Assembly (NCBI GenBank): GCA_030015575.1
Contig: JASDDO010000026.1
Location: 27,172,079 to 27,236,078 of the forward strand
Source of the DNA: Agapanthus africanus
Lineage: Eukaryota; Streptophyta; Magnoliopsida; Asparagales; Amaryllidaceae
DNA: 64,000 nucleotides
Reading direction: 5' to 3'
The translations under genes and the position numbers were made by a program. The notes under the pieces were generated by a model, which saw only the letters and a program-made list of their open reading frames with translations, did no database searches and was not told where the DNA came from. Positions 33,825-44,602 of this stretch are shown here, piece after piece; position 1 is the first letter of the stretch, and each line of letters begins with the position of its first letter.

Positions 33825-36182
33825 TTGTTAATTGAAGTTGGATAGATAAGTTTCATAACTAGTTCACAGTTACCTTTCTGAGATTTGAGGGCTATGCATG
33901 TTTTTGATAGAGAGTCCAGCATGATTGCTGGCCCTGAAGGAGTTAATAAATTTTTTACTGGTGGCAGTGGGTGTGCAATGAACTGCAATGTAGCCAGAAT
34001 CAATTAACCAGGAAGAGAGTGCAGTAAAGTACCCAGTAGAACAGATATGGAGTATTCACACTAGGCCAGTGAGGATATTAACTGTAGCTTGTGAAGTGAG
34101 GAAGTGCTGTAGGTGCTTGAATTACCTCATCATTGAAGAGTTGGTCTGGACCATAATATATAGCTGCAGTTAATTTGTTGTCATTCTCTTCAGTTTGTTT
34201 ATGCATCCTTTTTTGTGGACCTTGTTGTGACAACCAAAAATACCTAGGAGAATTAGGGTGCTAAGAGAGATCCTATAGTGGTTGCTGAGACTCGTGAATG
34301 GTCCATGAAAAGTTTGAGGGGGCCCCTCCCCAAAAAAAACACACCCCATTTTAACATTATGTCTTTGGTAGAAAGCTTAAGGAGCATCTAGTTTCAATTG
34401 AACATGAAAGATTTCACAGTTTTATGAATGACCATTGACTTGATTGTAACCCTCTCTAAGCCTTTTCCCCATTTAACATGAAAGATTTGACAGTTTTACG
34501 AACAGCCATCAACTTTATTTTAACCCTCTCTAAATTAGGAAACTATTAACAAAAGAGGAGCTTGCCCTTAATCCTAATTGACAATATGTCCGTTGACCAC
34601 AGAAAAGGTTAAAAAGAAGAAAGGTGATAGATGTACTACTCCCTCCGTTTCACAATACATGTCTTTTTTTTTTCCTTATTTTCTTCATCAAATTATTTGT
34701 CCTTTTACACTTTCAAGAAGATACTTCAATTACTAATGCATTTTAAATACTAAACTTCCTAAACTAACCCTAAACTTTCTCTTTATTTTATGCAAGTACC
34801 ATGAATTCTCTCCATGCTTCTTCAAACACCAAGAAATTAATGAAAAAGTAATAGGGTTAAAGTAGAAATTTAGCATCTATAGAATCTTAGATTTTAGAAA
34901 GATCATTCTTTTCTTAATAGGTGTGCAAGAGCAAAAAAAAACGTGTATTTTGAAACAGAGGGAGTATATAACAATATGCAACATTCCCAGATTTCTGTTG
35001 CAAGCTGGATGCATTAACAAATTCGTCATGAGATTTATTTACCTCGAATCTGCTTCCACAGTATTTCAAAATTACTCATGATTCGTGAATATTTCTTAGT
35101 GTGATATCAAACACGAAGTTTGTTTTTCCTTTTGCGGCTCTATTTCATTCTATTATATATGAGATTTTAAGAAGATTTCCGTGTTGATATTTCAAAATTC
35201 TAGCTAATCAGGTTTTGGCATGCAGATGTTCTGGTCATATATCATGATTCAGCATTTTTGTCTATGAAACTAATATTTAAAATTTCAAAGAATTTATTAC
35301 TAACTGAAGGAATACTTTCTAGTTCTAGCTTGTGACACACATGCAACTTGACCTTTGGCGAGCTTTTCTTCGGCCTTATAGATTCAAACTTCAAAGCCAA
35401 ATATTTCTTAAGCTGGCATGGTCTTATCTGATTGCAACTTATTGTTGAACTTATACTGCTGTAGATTATATGATGGGGAATAGAATGCATCATCTCATAA
35501 TGAAGTGAACTCCTGCATCGTTCAAAGACAAAGCACTAACTAGATTAGCAACTTATCTATTTTTATTTTTTTTGGAAGATAAGAGCTGAACTTGATAGAG
35601 TCCATCCCATGAATTTTATAGCACTTATTTAAATTTAAATAGCAGAAAAACTGTGATATGTGAATCATTCCAGTCCTGTTAATGATGATAGAGATACTGT
35701 CTTGTAAAGTTTATACCCACATTGGGTTTTACTCTTGTGAACTTCAATCTTTCGAAGTTAAGGAAATATATTTTATATGTAATTTTTTTTATTATAGGAT
35801 AAGAAAAATAAGGAAAAATATCCACCTTTAATATGGTGCAAATTCCCTTATGTTTTTGAATCTGATTCTCAATTGTCGTTTGTCAAACTTGCCGGTTGAA
35901 CAAAACAAGCGAGCACATTATTAACGCTCTATATTTCATTTGCGATCAAACGCGCTTTTAGTTATTGCCTATTGGTTCCTTGCATCTTTCCAGTTCTACA
36001 AGTTTGCTGTTGGTAAAAATTTACTATATGATAATAAACACCCCATTTAGTGTGTTTCTACCAAGCATTCTTTTCACTGTTAAAATGTTGTAACAAAACT
36101 TTACCGTTCTTTCTTTCTATGCTTCCAGGTTGAGAGGTGGAATGAACAGAGGGACAACGGTAATTTTCCAGGACCACTGTAA
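28033..36182 (+). CDS. COX6B: Cytochrome c oxidase subunit 6b (four coding exons)
   Basis: Exons by translation and GT/AG ends are 28033-28041 (MAE), 28618-28706, 28829-28910 and 36129-36182, giving 77 residues. The text runs IEIKTAPADFRFPTTNQTRH, CFTRYIEYHKC, CGKFAKYYRSLCPGEW and VERWNEQRDNGNFPGPL. The twin cysteine motifs are C-x9-C and C-x10-C, diagnostic for COX6B. This small intermembrane-space subunit of complex IV contacts cytochrome c and bridges the dimer. Length fits the short plant isoforms. The first coding exon is only 9 nt. Intron 3 is 7.2 kb and holds a foldback MULE, a Stowaway MITE and TA repeats. AATAAAA lies about 105 bp after the stop. All splice sites look normal, so the gene is probably active. 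Confidence 0.93.
28911..30006. other. COX6B intron 3, first part; no feature seen
   Basis: A/T-rich intron sequence without a supported gene or repeat. It ends with AAGATAAAA (29998-30006), the left target duplication of the foldback MULE. Confidence 0.6.
30007..32151. mobile_element. Foldback MULE with ~600-bp terminal inverted repeats
   Basis: The left end reads GGGTAAATTGTTGAAAAGCC. The reverse complement of the right end reads GGATAAATTGTTGGAAAACC. Both flanks carry the nine bases AAGATAAAA (29998-30006 and 32152-32160). The arms 30007-30600 and 31560-32151 are inverted copies: CTTCTTAATTCCATT-type runs, CCGGCAAGCCCCAG against CTCGCCGGAG, and ACACATACACA blocks recur in reverse. The centre is made of smaller inverted and direct copies of an AGACGTCT-centred module and of CTTATAACTTCT. 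There is no transposase, and the frames inside are arm sequence. It lies in COX6B intron 3. Confidence 0.9.
32161..34638. other. COX6B intron 3, second part, with a TA microsatellite
   Basis: A/T-rich intron DNA. A pure TA tract of about 50 bp lies at 33770-33821. No coding sequence is supported; the open frames at 32794 and 33206 have no family features. Confidence 0.6.
34639..34964. mobile_element. Stowaway-type MITE
   Basis: The ends are CTCCCTCCGTTTCACAATAC and its near-perfect inverse GTATTTTGAAACAGAGGGAG. TA dinucleotides flank both sides (34637-34638, 34965-34966). This is the standard Stowaway terminal sequence and target of plant Tc1/mariner MITEs. The 326-bp body has no ORF. It lies in COX6B intron 3. 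Confidence 0.92.
34967..36128. other. COX6B intron 3, last part; no feature seen
   Basis: A/T-rich intron sequence ending in a normal polypyrimidine tract and AG (TTCTTTCTATGCTTCCAG) before exon 4. No gene or repeat is supported. Confidence 0.6.
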
Positions 36183-39100
36183 TTGTCAGCGCTCTTGTTC
36201 AGAACTCAAACTCATGGTTTGGTTTCTATTAGTTTGTTAATTTCTGTTTCAATATTGCTATTGGTGTTTGTTTCAGCATGTTTGCTTCCAATAAAAGGAT
36301 AATTCATGTGTGAACCATGAAAACTTTCCTATGTTAGTGTTTCATTTGAGGTCCCATGTATGCTTTTGATTGCAACTGTGAAGCATCTGTGTGTGTCGTT
36401 TTGATACTATGTGACAAATGGTAAATTGTTGTGATGCTTTGAAGAATGGGGCCTCATCTTGATGGTAACATGTGAACAAACACTTGAAGCTTATGTGCAG
36501 TTCACAGAAGGAATTATCAGCAGAGGCGATCCAACGTCATCATTACAGAAAATGGTGGAGGCTTCTACTAACTTAAGTATATGTACTCCATGCAAGGAAA
36601 ATGAAAAATAAGTTGAAGATGCTGTTGTTATGAGCTGCTGTATAATTACTTGATATTGATAGTGGACCAATGGTATTTTCTAGGGTTAGCATCTTATATA
36701 TTTGCTGCTTATTATTTCTTCTACTAGTAAGGCGTGTCTGAAATTTTCTCCGTAAACCTCAAATTGTAATCCGTTTGTAACAATTCTCATGCTTGGGCAA
36801 CTCTTTTTACCATCATCTTGTGACTTAACAAGCTCTTTTGGTCTTGCCGGAAAGGAATGGAGGGGTGTGTTTTTTGGAATCGACCCTTGTGTAGGAATCA
36901 AAGCGGCGACTTCTCATTTGAACTGCAGGGACATGTTCCTTTCTGGTTTGGTGCAGTTGGAGATGGATATGGTCTCCATCATGTGTTGAAATGCTATATA
37001 CATGGACTTAAAACTTGCCTCGTCATCTCAAAATCCTCTATTAACTTAAAATTTTAAAATTCGAATTTAAAACCAAAAGTCAACACAGAAGTTAAATTTA
37101 TATTTTAGAATTTTCTATACAACCAATAGACTAAGTTTAAATGAACCGACAATGGTAATTATAAATGAAAAATTCTCAAAGTTCTTAAAATTATTTTTAT
37201 GGTAGTCGGCATTTAAAATCTTTACAAAAAAAAAATCCTTCAAAAACCTATATTATTTGGATCAACTAATTTAAAGATCTTTTTAAATGTCTGTTCATGA
37301 TGTCAAAAATATATGCTCGATCGTGTAAAATGCTAGTAGAGATAATGTAATGCATATAAAACAGTTCCCGAAGTTGAGTAATGGAGTTGTTAAAGCATAG
37401 GCCCAATAAGTTTGGTAACTGGGCTGTATTAAAATTGCCCATAAGTCAATGTTGATAAGGAGAAATAATTTTGGGGTTAAAAAGAGGGAGATACAGATTT
37501 TTCCATGGTCGTCTTTCTTTCTTATGAGCGAGCACATCTCATCGGTTCGTTGTTAGTTTCTTTACTAAAGGTTGTTTCAGCGGACATGGTTTGACCTCCT
37601 TTCATACGGCTCTTCCTAAGTTTCAGTTTAAAATCATGTATGCATCTGGGAATTTCTCAAATGTTCCGGCTTAAGCATAGAAAATCAAGTGTTGCCCGAT
37701 GTAAATGCTACAACAACTGCACGGGTATATATAAAACAGAGCTAAAACTGCATTTCAAACCAAAATGGCTTCAACCAGTACAATTATATAGATGTGATCT
37801 GTATGTGTTTGCAAAGGCATTGCGTCTCATAAACACGAAACACCATGGAAAGGGAAAGTAAAACACAACACGAAGACGCAAGAAATGTCAATGGATTAGA
37901 TATACACAGCGGCCCTTATCCCTTTCAGATTACATTTTAGGTGACGGAGCCAAATATACATGTCACAAAATTAGTGACTCATTCTCTACATGATTCCAAA
38001 ATACATTTACAGACAACCCATCCTTTTTGGTTTTTTCTGTGTTTTTTCTCCCACCAATTACCCTTTTGATGAGTCCAATTGCAAAATTACTATTATTCCA
38101 TCTCTAATGTAATTCTTATTAAAATATTGTAGATGAGTTGCTTAAATTGATTAGCCACCGCGTGAGCCAAGAGTTGAATCGCGTCACAATCACGAAAACT
38201 TACGACTTACCAAATATTAATCACAAGCGGCTTTTTGTTTATTAAAAGACAAGCATAAAGAGTGTCACTTTTTCATGACTATGCTTCACGTTTTCTCTAC
38301 CACCTTATTCGAGGGGAAAAGGTGGGCTGAGTAAAAGTCGATCAAAAAAATCTATAATTTCAAAAATAAACATCTATATTGCGTAAATTACATTATCAAA
38401 AGAATAGGATTACAATAATATACTCGGTCGAAAGTTAAACTCTAAACTCAAAATCCGTCCGAAACCGACAGGATTACAACCAACATATCCAAGCATTCAA
38501 TTTTGGGTTCGAGCGAGTTTCAGGTTTCCACCGGACGGCTCGGATTCTATCGGGTTTTGGGTCTACCCATTTATAAACATACTTCTAAAACATCAAATCA
38601 CAAAATATTCATAATATATTACAAAATAGCCAACAAAGATTAAAAGATTTAAACTTTTCTACTATAGCCGTAAAAAAAATCTGAAGTAAATGTATCTGGA
38701 AAGAAAATATGCTCATCAATTGGGGAATTAAAATTAGGTTTATAAAAATTGTATTAGTTTTAGAAGTGCGGGGAGGTTCAGCTTTGGGTGCCGGCCGTTC
38801 GGGAGGACATGCCCAAACCCGAATCCCGAAATTTTGAAAACCCACAAGCATTTTATATGAAATAACCTAAATTTTTGAATAGGTCCATCAGGTTCAAACC
38901 CATCCAACTTTCACCCCTAATCAAGAACATAATGTTTTACAAATAAATACCATGAGTTCTCAGTAATTTTCAGCTCACTACTGTCGATGGAAACTCATTA
39001 GTTTTTGTTTTTGTTTAAAAATTGCACATCAGGCAAGTTTGAAATCAAACCTCTGATAAGCTTCAGTTTTAAAGTGCTTTTGCATTTAGGACATAAAACA

Positions 39101-39905
39101 TCAAAAACATACTGATCTTTACTGTACATGGAAATGTATTCTGCTCAGATCAAACATAATTGAATTAATATTTTACCATTTTGGATTTTGAGTCTTTTGT
39201 CATATGTCTGTAAAATTAGAAAGAAAGCAAAATAGAAGGCTTCTAAACACAAATCTTTACTCCCAAATCCAAAATTTTCATTAGGGCAATAACTTATACA
39301 ATACATATTTTAAAACTTATTCAATCATTTTATTACTAATTCCAATAGGCTTATTTTACCCAAAAAAACACTAGCACTTGGAATATAGAATGTATCATCT
39401 GAATGAGAATTAAGTTCTCTTGATTTGAGGACATCTCATTCGCATGAGGAACCTAACTTTTTTGGAATATTATTTTTGTAAAAACAAGATGTTAATATTT
39501 GATGATAATCTAAGTATCGTAAACTTCAGTTAAACAGTAATTTTTGAACGTTACTATCCTTTATTTCTTAAATGCCTGCCACAGCAGGAAGAGACATGGT
39601 CTTAAAGCCGAAAGCAATTTAGGTTTTAGCCAAGACAACTTTTTTTAAAGAAATAATAACAATAAAATTTTTATTTAGGAAAATATTTTGTAATGAACGA
39701 AAAAATAAATCAGTGAGTAAGAAAAGGAAAATAAAAACACGTTCTTTGACAGAATATTCCCCTTAAAATAAAATAAAAAATTCCAAAACTCACAAGCCCT
39801 AATAAAAATTTGCTGAAAAAATCAAGCAAACCCCATAAGAAAAGCAAAAAGAAGAGGAAAAAAATCCCCATCTCATCATCATCATCTTCACAGAAAACAC
39901 CCACT
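36183..39905. other. Intergenic DNA between COX6B and the tetraspanin gene
   Basis: The first ~150 bp are the COX6B 3' UTR with an AATAAAA signal near 36290. The rest is A/T-rich with short meaningless frames. Words such as CCCGAATCCCGAAATTTTG at about 38818 are common in plant repeats, but no element boundary could be set. The last ~150 bp are the tetraspanin leader. Confidence 0.55.
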
Positions 39906-42200
39906 ATGTTTAGCCTCAGCAACAACCTCGTTGGGATCCTCAACTTCGTGACGTTCCTCCTCTCGATCCCGATCCTCGCCGGCGGCGTGTGGCTCTCCCA
40001 CCGCGCCTCCACCGACTGCGAGAAGTTCCTTCAGGGTCCCATTATCGCCATCGGCGTCTTTCTCCTCGTCGTCTCCCTCTGCGGCCTCGTCGGCGCCTGC
40101 TGCAAGAACTCCCTCCTCCTATGGATCTACCTCTTCGTCATGTTCTTCCTCATCATCCTCCTCTTCTGCTTCACCATCTTCGCCTTCGTCGTCACCAACA
40201 AGGGCGCCGGCGAGGTCGTCTCCGAGAGAGGCTACAAGGAGTACAAGCTCGGCGATTACTCCAATTGGCTCCAGAAACGAGTCGATAACTCCAAGAACTG
40301 GAGGAAGATCAGGAGCTGCTTGGTTGATAGCAAGGTGTGCCAAAAGTTTGCGGAGAGTGGGACCAATAAGCCCTTGGATCAGTTCATCAAAGAGAATCTT
40401 TCGCCGCTTCAGGTATAAATTTTTAATTTTGATGATTTGGGTTTGTTCTAATTGTCGTTTTAGGATCTGGGTATGTCTTGGATTTTTCAGGGATCGAAGA
40501 ATTTTTGAGATCTGGGTCTGTTTTTATTTTGTAATTTGAGGAATTTTTGGGGGGATTGAAGAATTTTAAGATGTGGTTCGGTTGGTTTTTGGATTATGAA
40601 GAAAGGGTTTCAAGATTATTTTTGGTTGTTTTTTTTCAAAAATAAAATTCGGATTTTGGTATAGTAAAATAGGGGTCTTGTTCTTCAATTTATTATATAT
40701 AAGAAGAATTTTGGTTTCATGTTTGATTCAATTTTATGAGATCATAATTGATGCGCATTCTCATCAAAATAATGTTTATGCATCCAAAGATGAAGACGAG
40801 CATTAAACTTATATAAATTAGCTAGAAAATGCAGTTTAAAATGACAGTGGCTCTTAGGAAGGAATAAAATTGATAGGTGCCATTAAAATATGGACCCCAA
40901 GACAAGTTTCCCTTTACAATATCTTTTTGCTTTATTAAATCTAATGTAATAATGCTTTAAAGTTGCTCTCCTTTTACATCTGATACTATATTTTGTCCAT
41001 GAGCCACTAAAAAATGCATATGGTCCATCCATCTTAGTATAATATGTGTATTTGGACTGTTGTTGTAATTCATTTGTAAATTGATTGTTAAAGATTAGAT
41101 TGCTCTTTACCTTGATCTCCATGGCCTAAAACATAGCTACATTCATCATCATGTGATTCCATACCTTTTTTCTTTACATCCTATGGTTGCTAAACTAATG
41201 TTTTCATTTTCTCTAATAGAACAGTTTGCACCCATAGAATGGGTAAAAGATCATCCCAACACCTTGATATTGATGGGCAAAGTTATCCCAACACCTTGAT
41301 ATTGATGGGCAAAGATTATCCTAACATTTGATATTGATGTTTTGGGCCATTAATATCGAGTTATCAACTATGTTGTACGGATTTGTTGTCGAGGCTACGG
41401 GTCCATATCGGATTCATATCCCTATTGGATTCATTAGATTTGTCAACAATAGTTGAGGGTCTCTTTATGATGGATCCTAAATTTTATTCTGTATTCAAAA
41501 TGTATAGAGCATCCATAAATAACTAAAACGCTGACACTCAATTTTTGTTGCTCAACCATTACTTTTGATACCATGTATATACACATAAATAGTAAAAAAT
41601 AATAAAATAAAAAATTTGTGTAACCCTACGATTCAGTTCTAGGAAAATTGCAAATAGACGAATTTTAAGCATTTCATGTCTTATATCCCTTAGGATATCA
41701 AGACAGGCAGTGCATTACTGACAATCCTAAATAGACCGCGGATTCACTCTTTGACCTTCATCGTAGAGAATTTCCATGGTGGTACTGTTCATTATGGACA
41801 ATACTTTTGTTAACTGAGCAATCTGAGGAATTCCATGTTTATGCTTTAATTGTAGTATGGTTTCCTTTGGGTTTGCATAAAATCAATATTTATTTACTTG
41901 GTTTTGTTATTGTAAGTATAGTCTGGATGCTGCAAGCCCCCCACTGAATGCGGCTTCAACTACTCGAGCGCGACCGTGTGGAACAAACCCGCCACGTTCA
42001 CCTCCACCAACCCAGACTGCCCTGCATGGCAAAACGACCCAAATGTCCTTTGCTACGATTGCCAATCGTGCAAAGCAGGTGTCCTCGCCAATGTCAAGAA
42101 TGACTGGAAAAAAGTCGCCATCGTCAACATCGTCTTCCTCGTTTTCCTGGTCATCGTCTACTCCGTTGGGTGCTGTGCCTTCAGAAACAATAGAGGATAA
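39906..42200 (+). CDS. Tetraspanin (plant TET7/8/9-like), two exons
   Basis: Exon 1 is 39906-40412 and exon 2 is 41922-42200, with GT/AG ends and phase 0, giving 261 residues. The start MFSLSNNLVGILNFVTFLLS is chosen over the upstream in-frame Lys-rich codons because it is the family's usual N-terminus. Transmembrane segments lie at about 8-29, 44-66, 70-95 and 233-255. The large outer loop (about 96-232) carries the plant GCCK motif (SGCCKPPTECGF), CPAWQND and CYDCQSCKAG. Tetraspanins organise plasma-membrane and vesicle microdomains; the TET8 type marks plant exosomes. The C-terminus stops at FRNNRG. One frame over, DNAYPRWKGYP follows to 42231, which looks like a lost tail. Exon 1 is GC-rich, as in monocots. 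Confidence 0.93.
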
Positions 42201-42244
42201 TGCCTACCCTAGATGGAAAGGATACCCCTGAGAGTTTGTTGCAT

Positions 42245-42396
42245 GCGATATTTTGTTTTGTACATCCTAGGTCCTTGGTTTTCGTATTATATTAGTTTTG
42301 TACATCCTAGGTCCTTGGTTTTCGTATTATATTAGTTGTGCGGTATTTTGTTTTGTACATCCTAGGTCCTTGGTTTTCGTATTAAATTAGTTGTGT
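42245..42396 (+). repeat. Triplicated 3' UTR segment after the tetraspanin gene
   Basis: The word TTGTACATCCTAGGTCCTTG followed by GTTTTCGTATTA occurs three times, at about 42256, 42298 and 42354, with AT-rich spacers of unequal length. It lies in the presumed 3' UTR. Confidence 0.8.
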
Positions 42397-42399
42397 CGA

Positions 42400-43204
42400 G
42401 CGTATTATTTTCAACTGTACTGATGTTATGATATGTGGTTAGAATTGTGGCTTTGGGTAATTTGCACTGTGATGGCCTCTTTGTTTGTAGAAATCTTGAC
42501 CCCATTATGTGCATCGTTTGCCTGGTTCGAATACTTAATTTCTTCAATATTTTCTGTGCTCCCGAGCAACTTATAATTTGTGGTAAATCTTGCGCCGTTG
42601 CATGCAAGCAATTTTAATCACCCAGTAACAGAGAATTTGGAGAGCCGAACATCTATAGTTCTGCTGGGTCATCGTGTGTCTAGAACAGTTTTGATGGCCA
42701 TTTTTAACTTTGTGATTACCAATTTCCTTCATCTGGGTATTTTGTTTAATAAAATTTTGTCACAGGTTTTATATCTTAATGCTAGTAGTTTCAGTGACAA
42801 TGTTCTTGTTGAAACAAATGAATGTGATTGCATTACATAGGTAATCGAAATGGCTCCTCGACAAGTTCTTCATCAAGCTCTCTGCATCATGCCAAGCTTG
42901 AACTCAACAATGGCTCTTTTGTACCATTCTCATAGTCTCCTCTTTCAACGTCTCTTCTGTTTGCAGGACCATCTTCTTGTTTGCTTTCGGCCTCGAGATC
43001 TTCGGCTTTACCCCAAAGCACAACGTGAAGACCGCAAGCTACCCGGATGGCACCAACCAAGCTGGAATTTTCAAAGCATATATGAATGAATTATTATTGG
43101 AATGAATAATACCACCCGAATCAGAATTGCATATAAATACCTTCCAACGTGAAGCTCTTCATGAAGTAGAGAAACTGATACAATGGTGGCGATGACAGTA
43201 CATA
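42400..43204. other. Downstream flank with one unidentified exon-like stretch
   Basis: Most of this is A/T-rich without a gene. At 42967-43102 a splice-acceptor-like CTTCTGTTTGCAG is followed by an open frame reading FGLEIFGFTPKHNVKTASYP and ending NELLLE with a TGA. Codon usage and GC content look coding, and the ~130 bp before it may be another exon. The family is not recognised. It could be the end of a host gene whose other exons are lost or unrecognised. Confidence 0.35.
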
Positions 43205-43605
43205 TGTAATATCCCAGGTGGAGTTGGGGATGAATACCAGCTACCCCGTAAGAAGTGAGATGTTATCCGGTATTAAAGTGGGGATGTAACCGATACGGAT
43301 ACACATAGGGACCCACTGTAGAACAATGGGGAGTATCGAATTCCATTCCGAAAGAGGACATGATCTGAACTATAAATGTAATCATACCACTCTTATAACA
43401 CAGAGTCGTCTTTTGGATGAATCGGAACTCCAGAGTTTGAAGAACTCCGTAGTTAAGCGTGCTTGAGCCAGAGAAATTCTGGGATGGGTGACTACTGTGG
43501 GAAGTATAGCCCTTTTCTTGAGTCTGGTTCATTCAAAGGGACAAAACCGTACGGTTTCGGTCAGAGCGGACAATACCATCTGTGTTTGGGGGATGGGTCA
43601 TGACA
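43205..43605 (+). repeat. Cassandra-like solo LTR
   Basis: It starts TGTAATATCCCAGGTGG, ends GGGTCATGACA, is 401 bp long and contains a 5S rRNA-derived segment. LTRs with an embedded 5S segment define the Cassandra TRIM elements of plants. No tRNA-Met primer site follows, so it is a solo LTR. No clear 5-bp target duplication was found. Confidence 0.8.
43378..43505 (+). ncRNA. 5S rRNA-derived segment in the Cassandra-like LTR
   Basis: ATCATACCA near its start, GAACTCCG-AGTTAAGCGTGC in the middle and GGATGGGTGAC then TGGGAAGT at the end follow 5S rRNA in order, including the Pol III internal control region. Insertions and changes (CAGAGTTTGAA before the second GAACTCC) show it is not a functional ribosomal gene. 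In Cassandra elements such segments can be transcribed. Confidence 0.8.
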
Positions 43606-43997
43606 AATAAGTGGAGTAAACAGTGATGAGAACAGAGGTCCCCAAAATTTATTTATTTATTTATTCTTTATTTGCAGGGAATTTATAGCCCTTTTCTTGA
43701 GTCTGGTTCATTCAAAGGGACAAAACCGTACGGTTTCGGTCAGAGCGGACAATACCATCTGTGTTTGGGGGATGGGTCATGACAAATAAGTGGAGTAAAC
43801 AGTGATGAGTACAGAGGTCCCCAAAATTTATTTATTTATTTATTCTTTATTTGCAGGGAATTTATAGCCCTTTTCTTGAGTCTGGTTCATTCAAAGGGAC
43901 AAAACCGTACGGTTTCGGTTAGAGCGGACAATACCATCTGTGTTTGGGGGATGGGTCATGACAAATAAGTGGAGTAAACAGTGATGAGAACAGAGGT
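43505..43997 (+). repeat. 179-bp tandem triplication of the Cassandra LTR end and flank
   Basis: Units start at 43505, 43684 and 43863 with TATAGCCCTTTTCTTGAGTC. Each includes the last ~100 bp of the LTR plus ~79 bp of flank ending in an ATTTATTTATTT run. The copies are nearly identical, so the event is recent. An inverted piece of the same flank (AAATTCCCTGCAAATAAAG) follows at about 44049-44091. Confidence 0.9.
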
Positions 43998-43999
43998 GC

Positions 44000-44393
44000 C
44001 CTCGCTGATATTGTCCATGGTTGCAGGTAGGATGCAACACCTGAACCAAAAATTCCCTGCAAATAAAGAATAAATAAATAAATAAATTTTGAAGTCTTTC
44101 ATAGAGGAATTAAGAAGAATAACGAACAGAGAATGAAAAATGTGTTTGTTAACCAAAAACACATGCAACAAATAGACATGAGAGAAGCTCCAAGATGGAG
44201 CTAATCTTCCAAGTTCCAAGATGGAGCTAATCTTCCAAGCTCCAAAGTCTGGTACCAGGAAAAATGCAAGGATTGCAGTTTGGCAAGTTGATAGGAAGCA
44301 CATCCAAGCTGATAGTTGTAGTGGGTCAAGATGCGTCTTGCAAATTTGCACCTGTGAAGAAGTTTAGTAATCACACACATAAAAAAAAAGCTT
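44000..44393. other. Spacer with inverted flank fragment; no gene
   Basis: This holds the inverted fragment of the tandem unit and a short direct repeat (AAGATGGAGCTAATCTTCCA, at about 44191 and 44219). No coding sequence is supported. Confidence 0.55.
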
Positions 44394-44551
44394 TAAACAC
44401 CCTAAATAAATGTTTTGTGCATTTTTTGTTATTTACTGTTTGACTTGTGATTGGTGTTTGGACAGTATGTGTGTTTATTGGATCCGGTCCGTTTGCATGA
44501 TATCTGTTATGTTGCTAGAGTATCTTTTATTAATAGTTATCCGTATACTAA

Positions 44552-44602
<51 letters not shown>

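Noticed and set aside
37640..37861. 73-codon plus-strand frame in the intergenic DNA
   Set aside because: There is no motif, no splice partner and A/T-rich background composition.
42967..43102. Exon of a named host gene
   Set aside because: It looks coding, but I cannot identify the family; it is kept only as an unidentified exon-like stretch.
43378..43505. A functional 5S rRNA gene
   Set aside because: Insertions and substitutions disrupt the 5S fold, and it is embedded in a Cassandra-like LTR.
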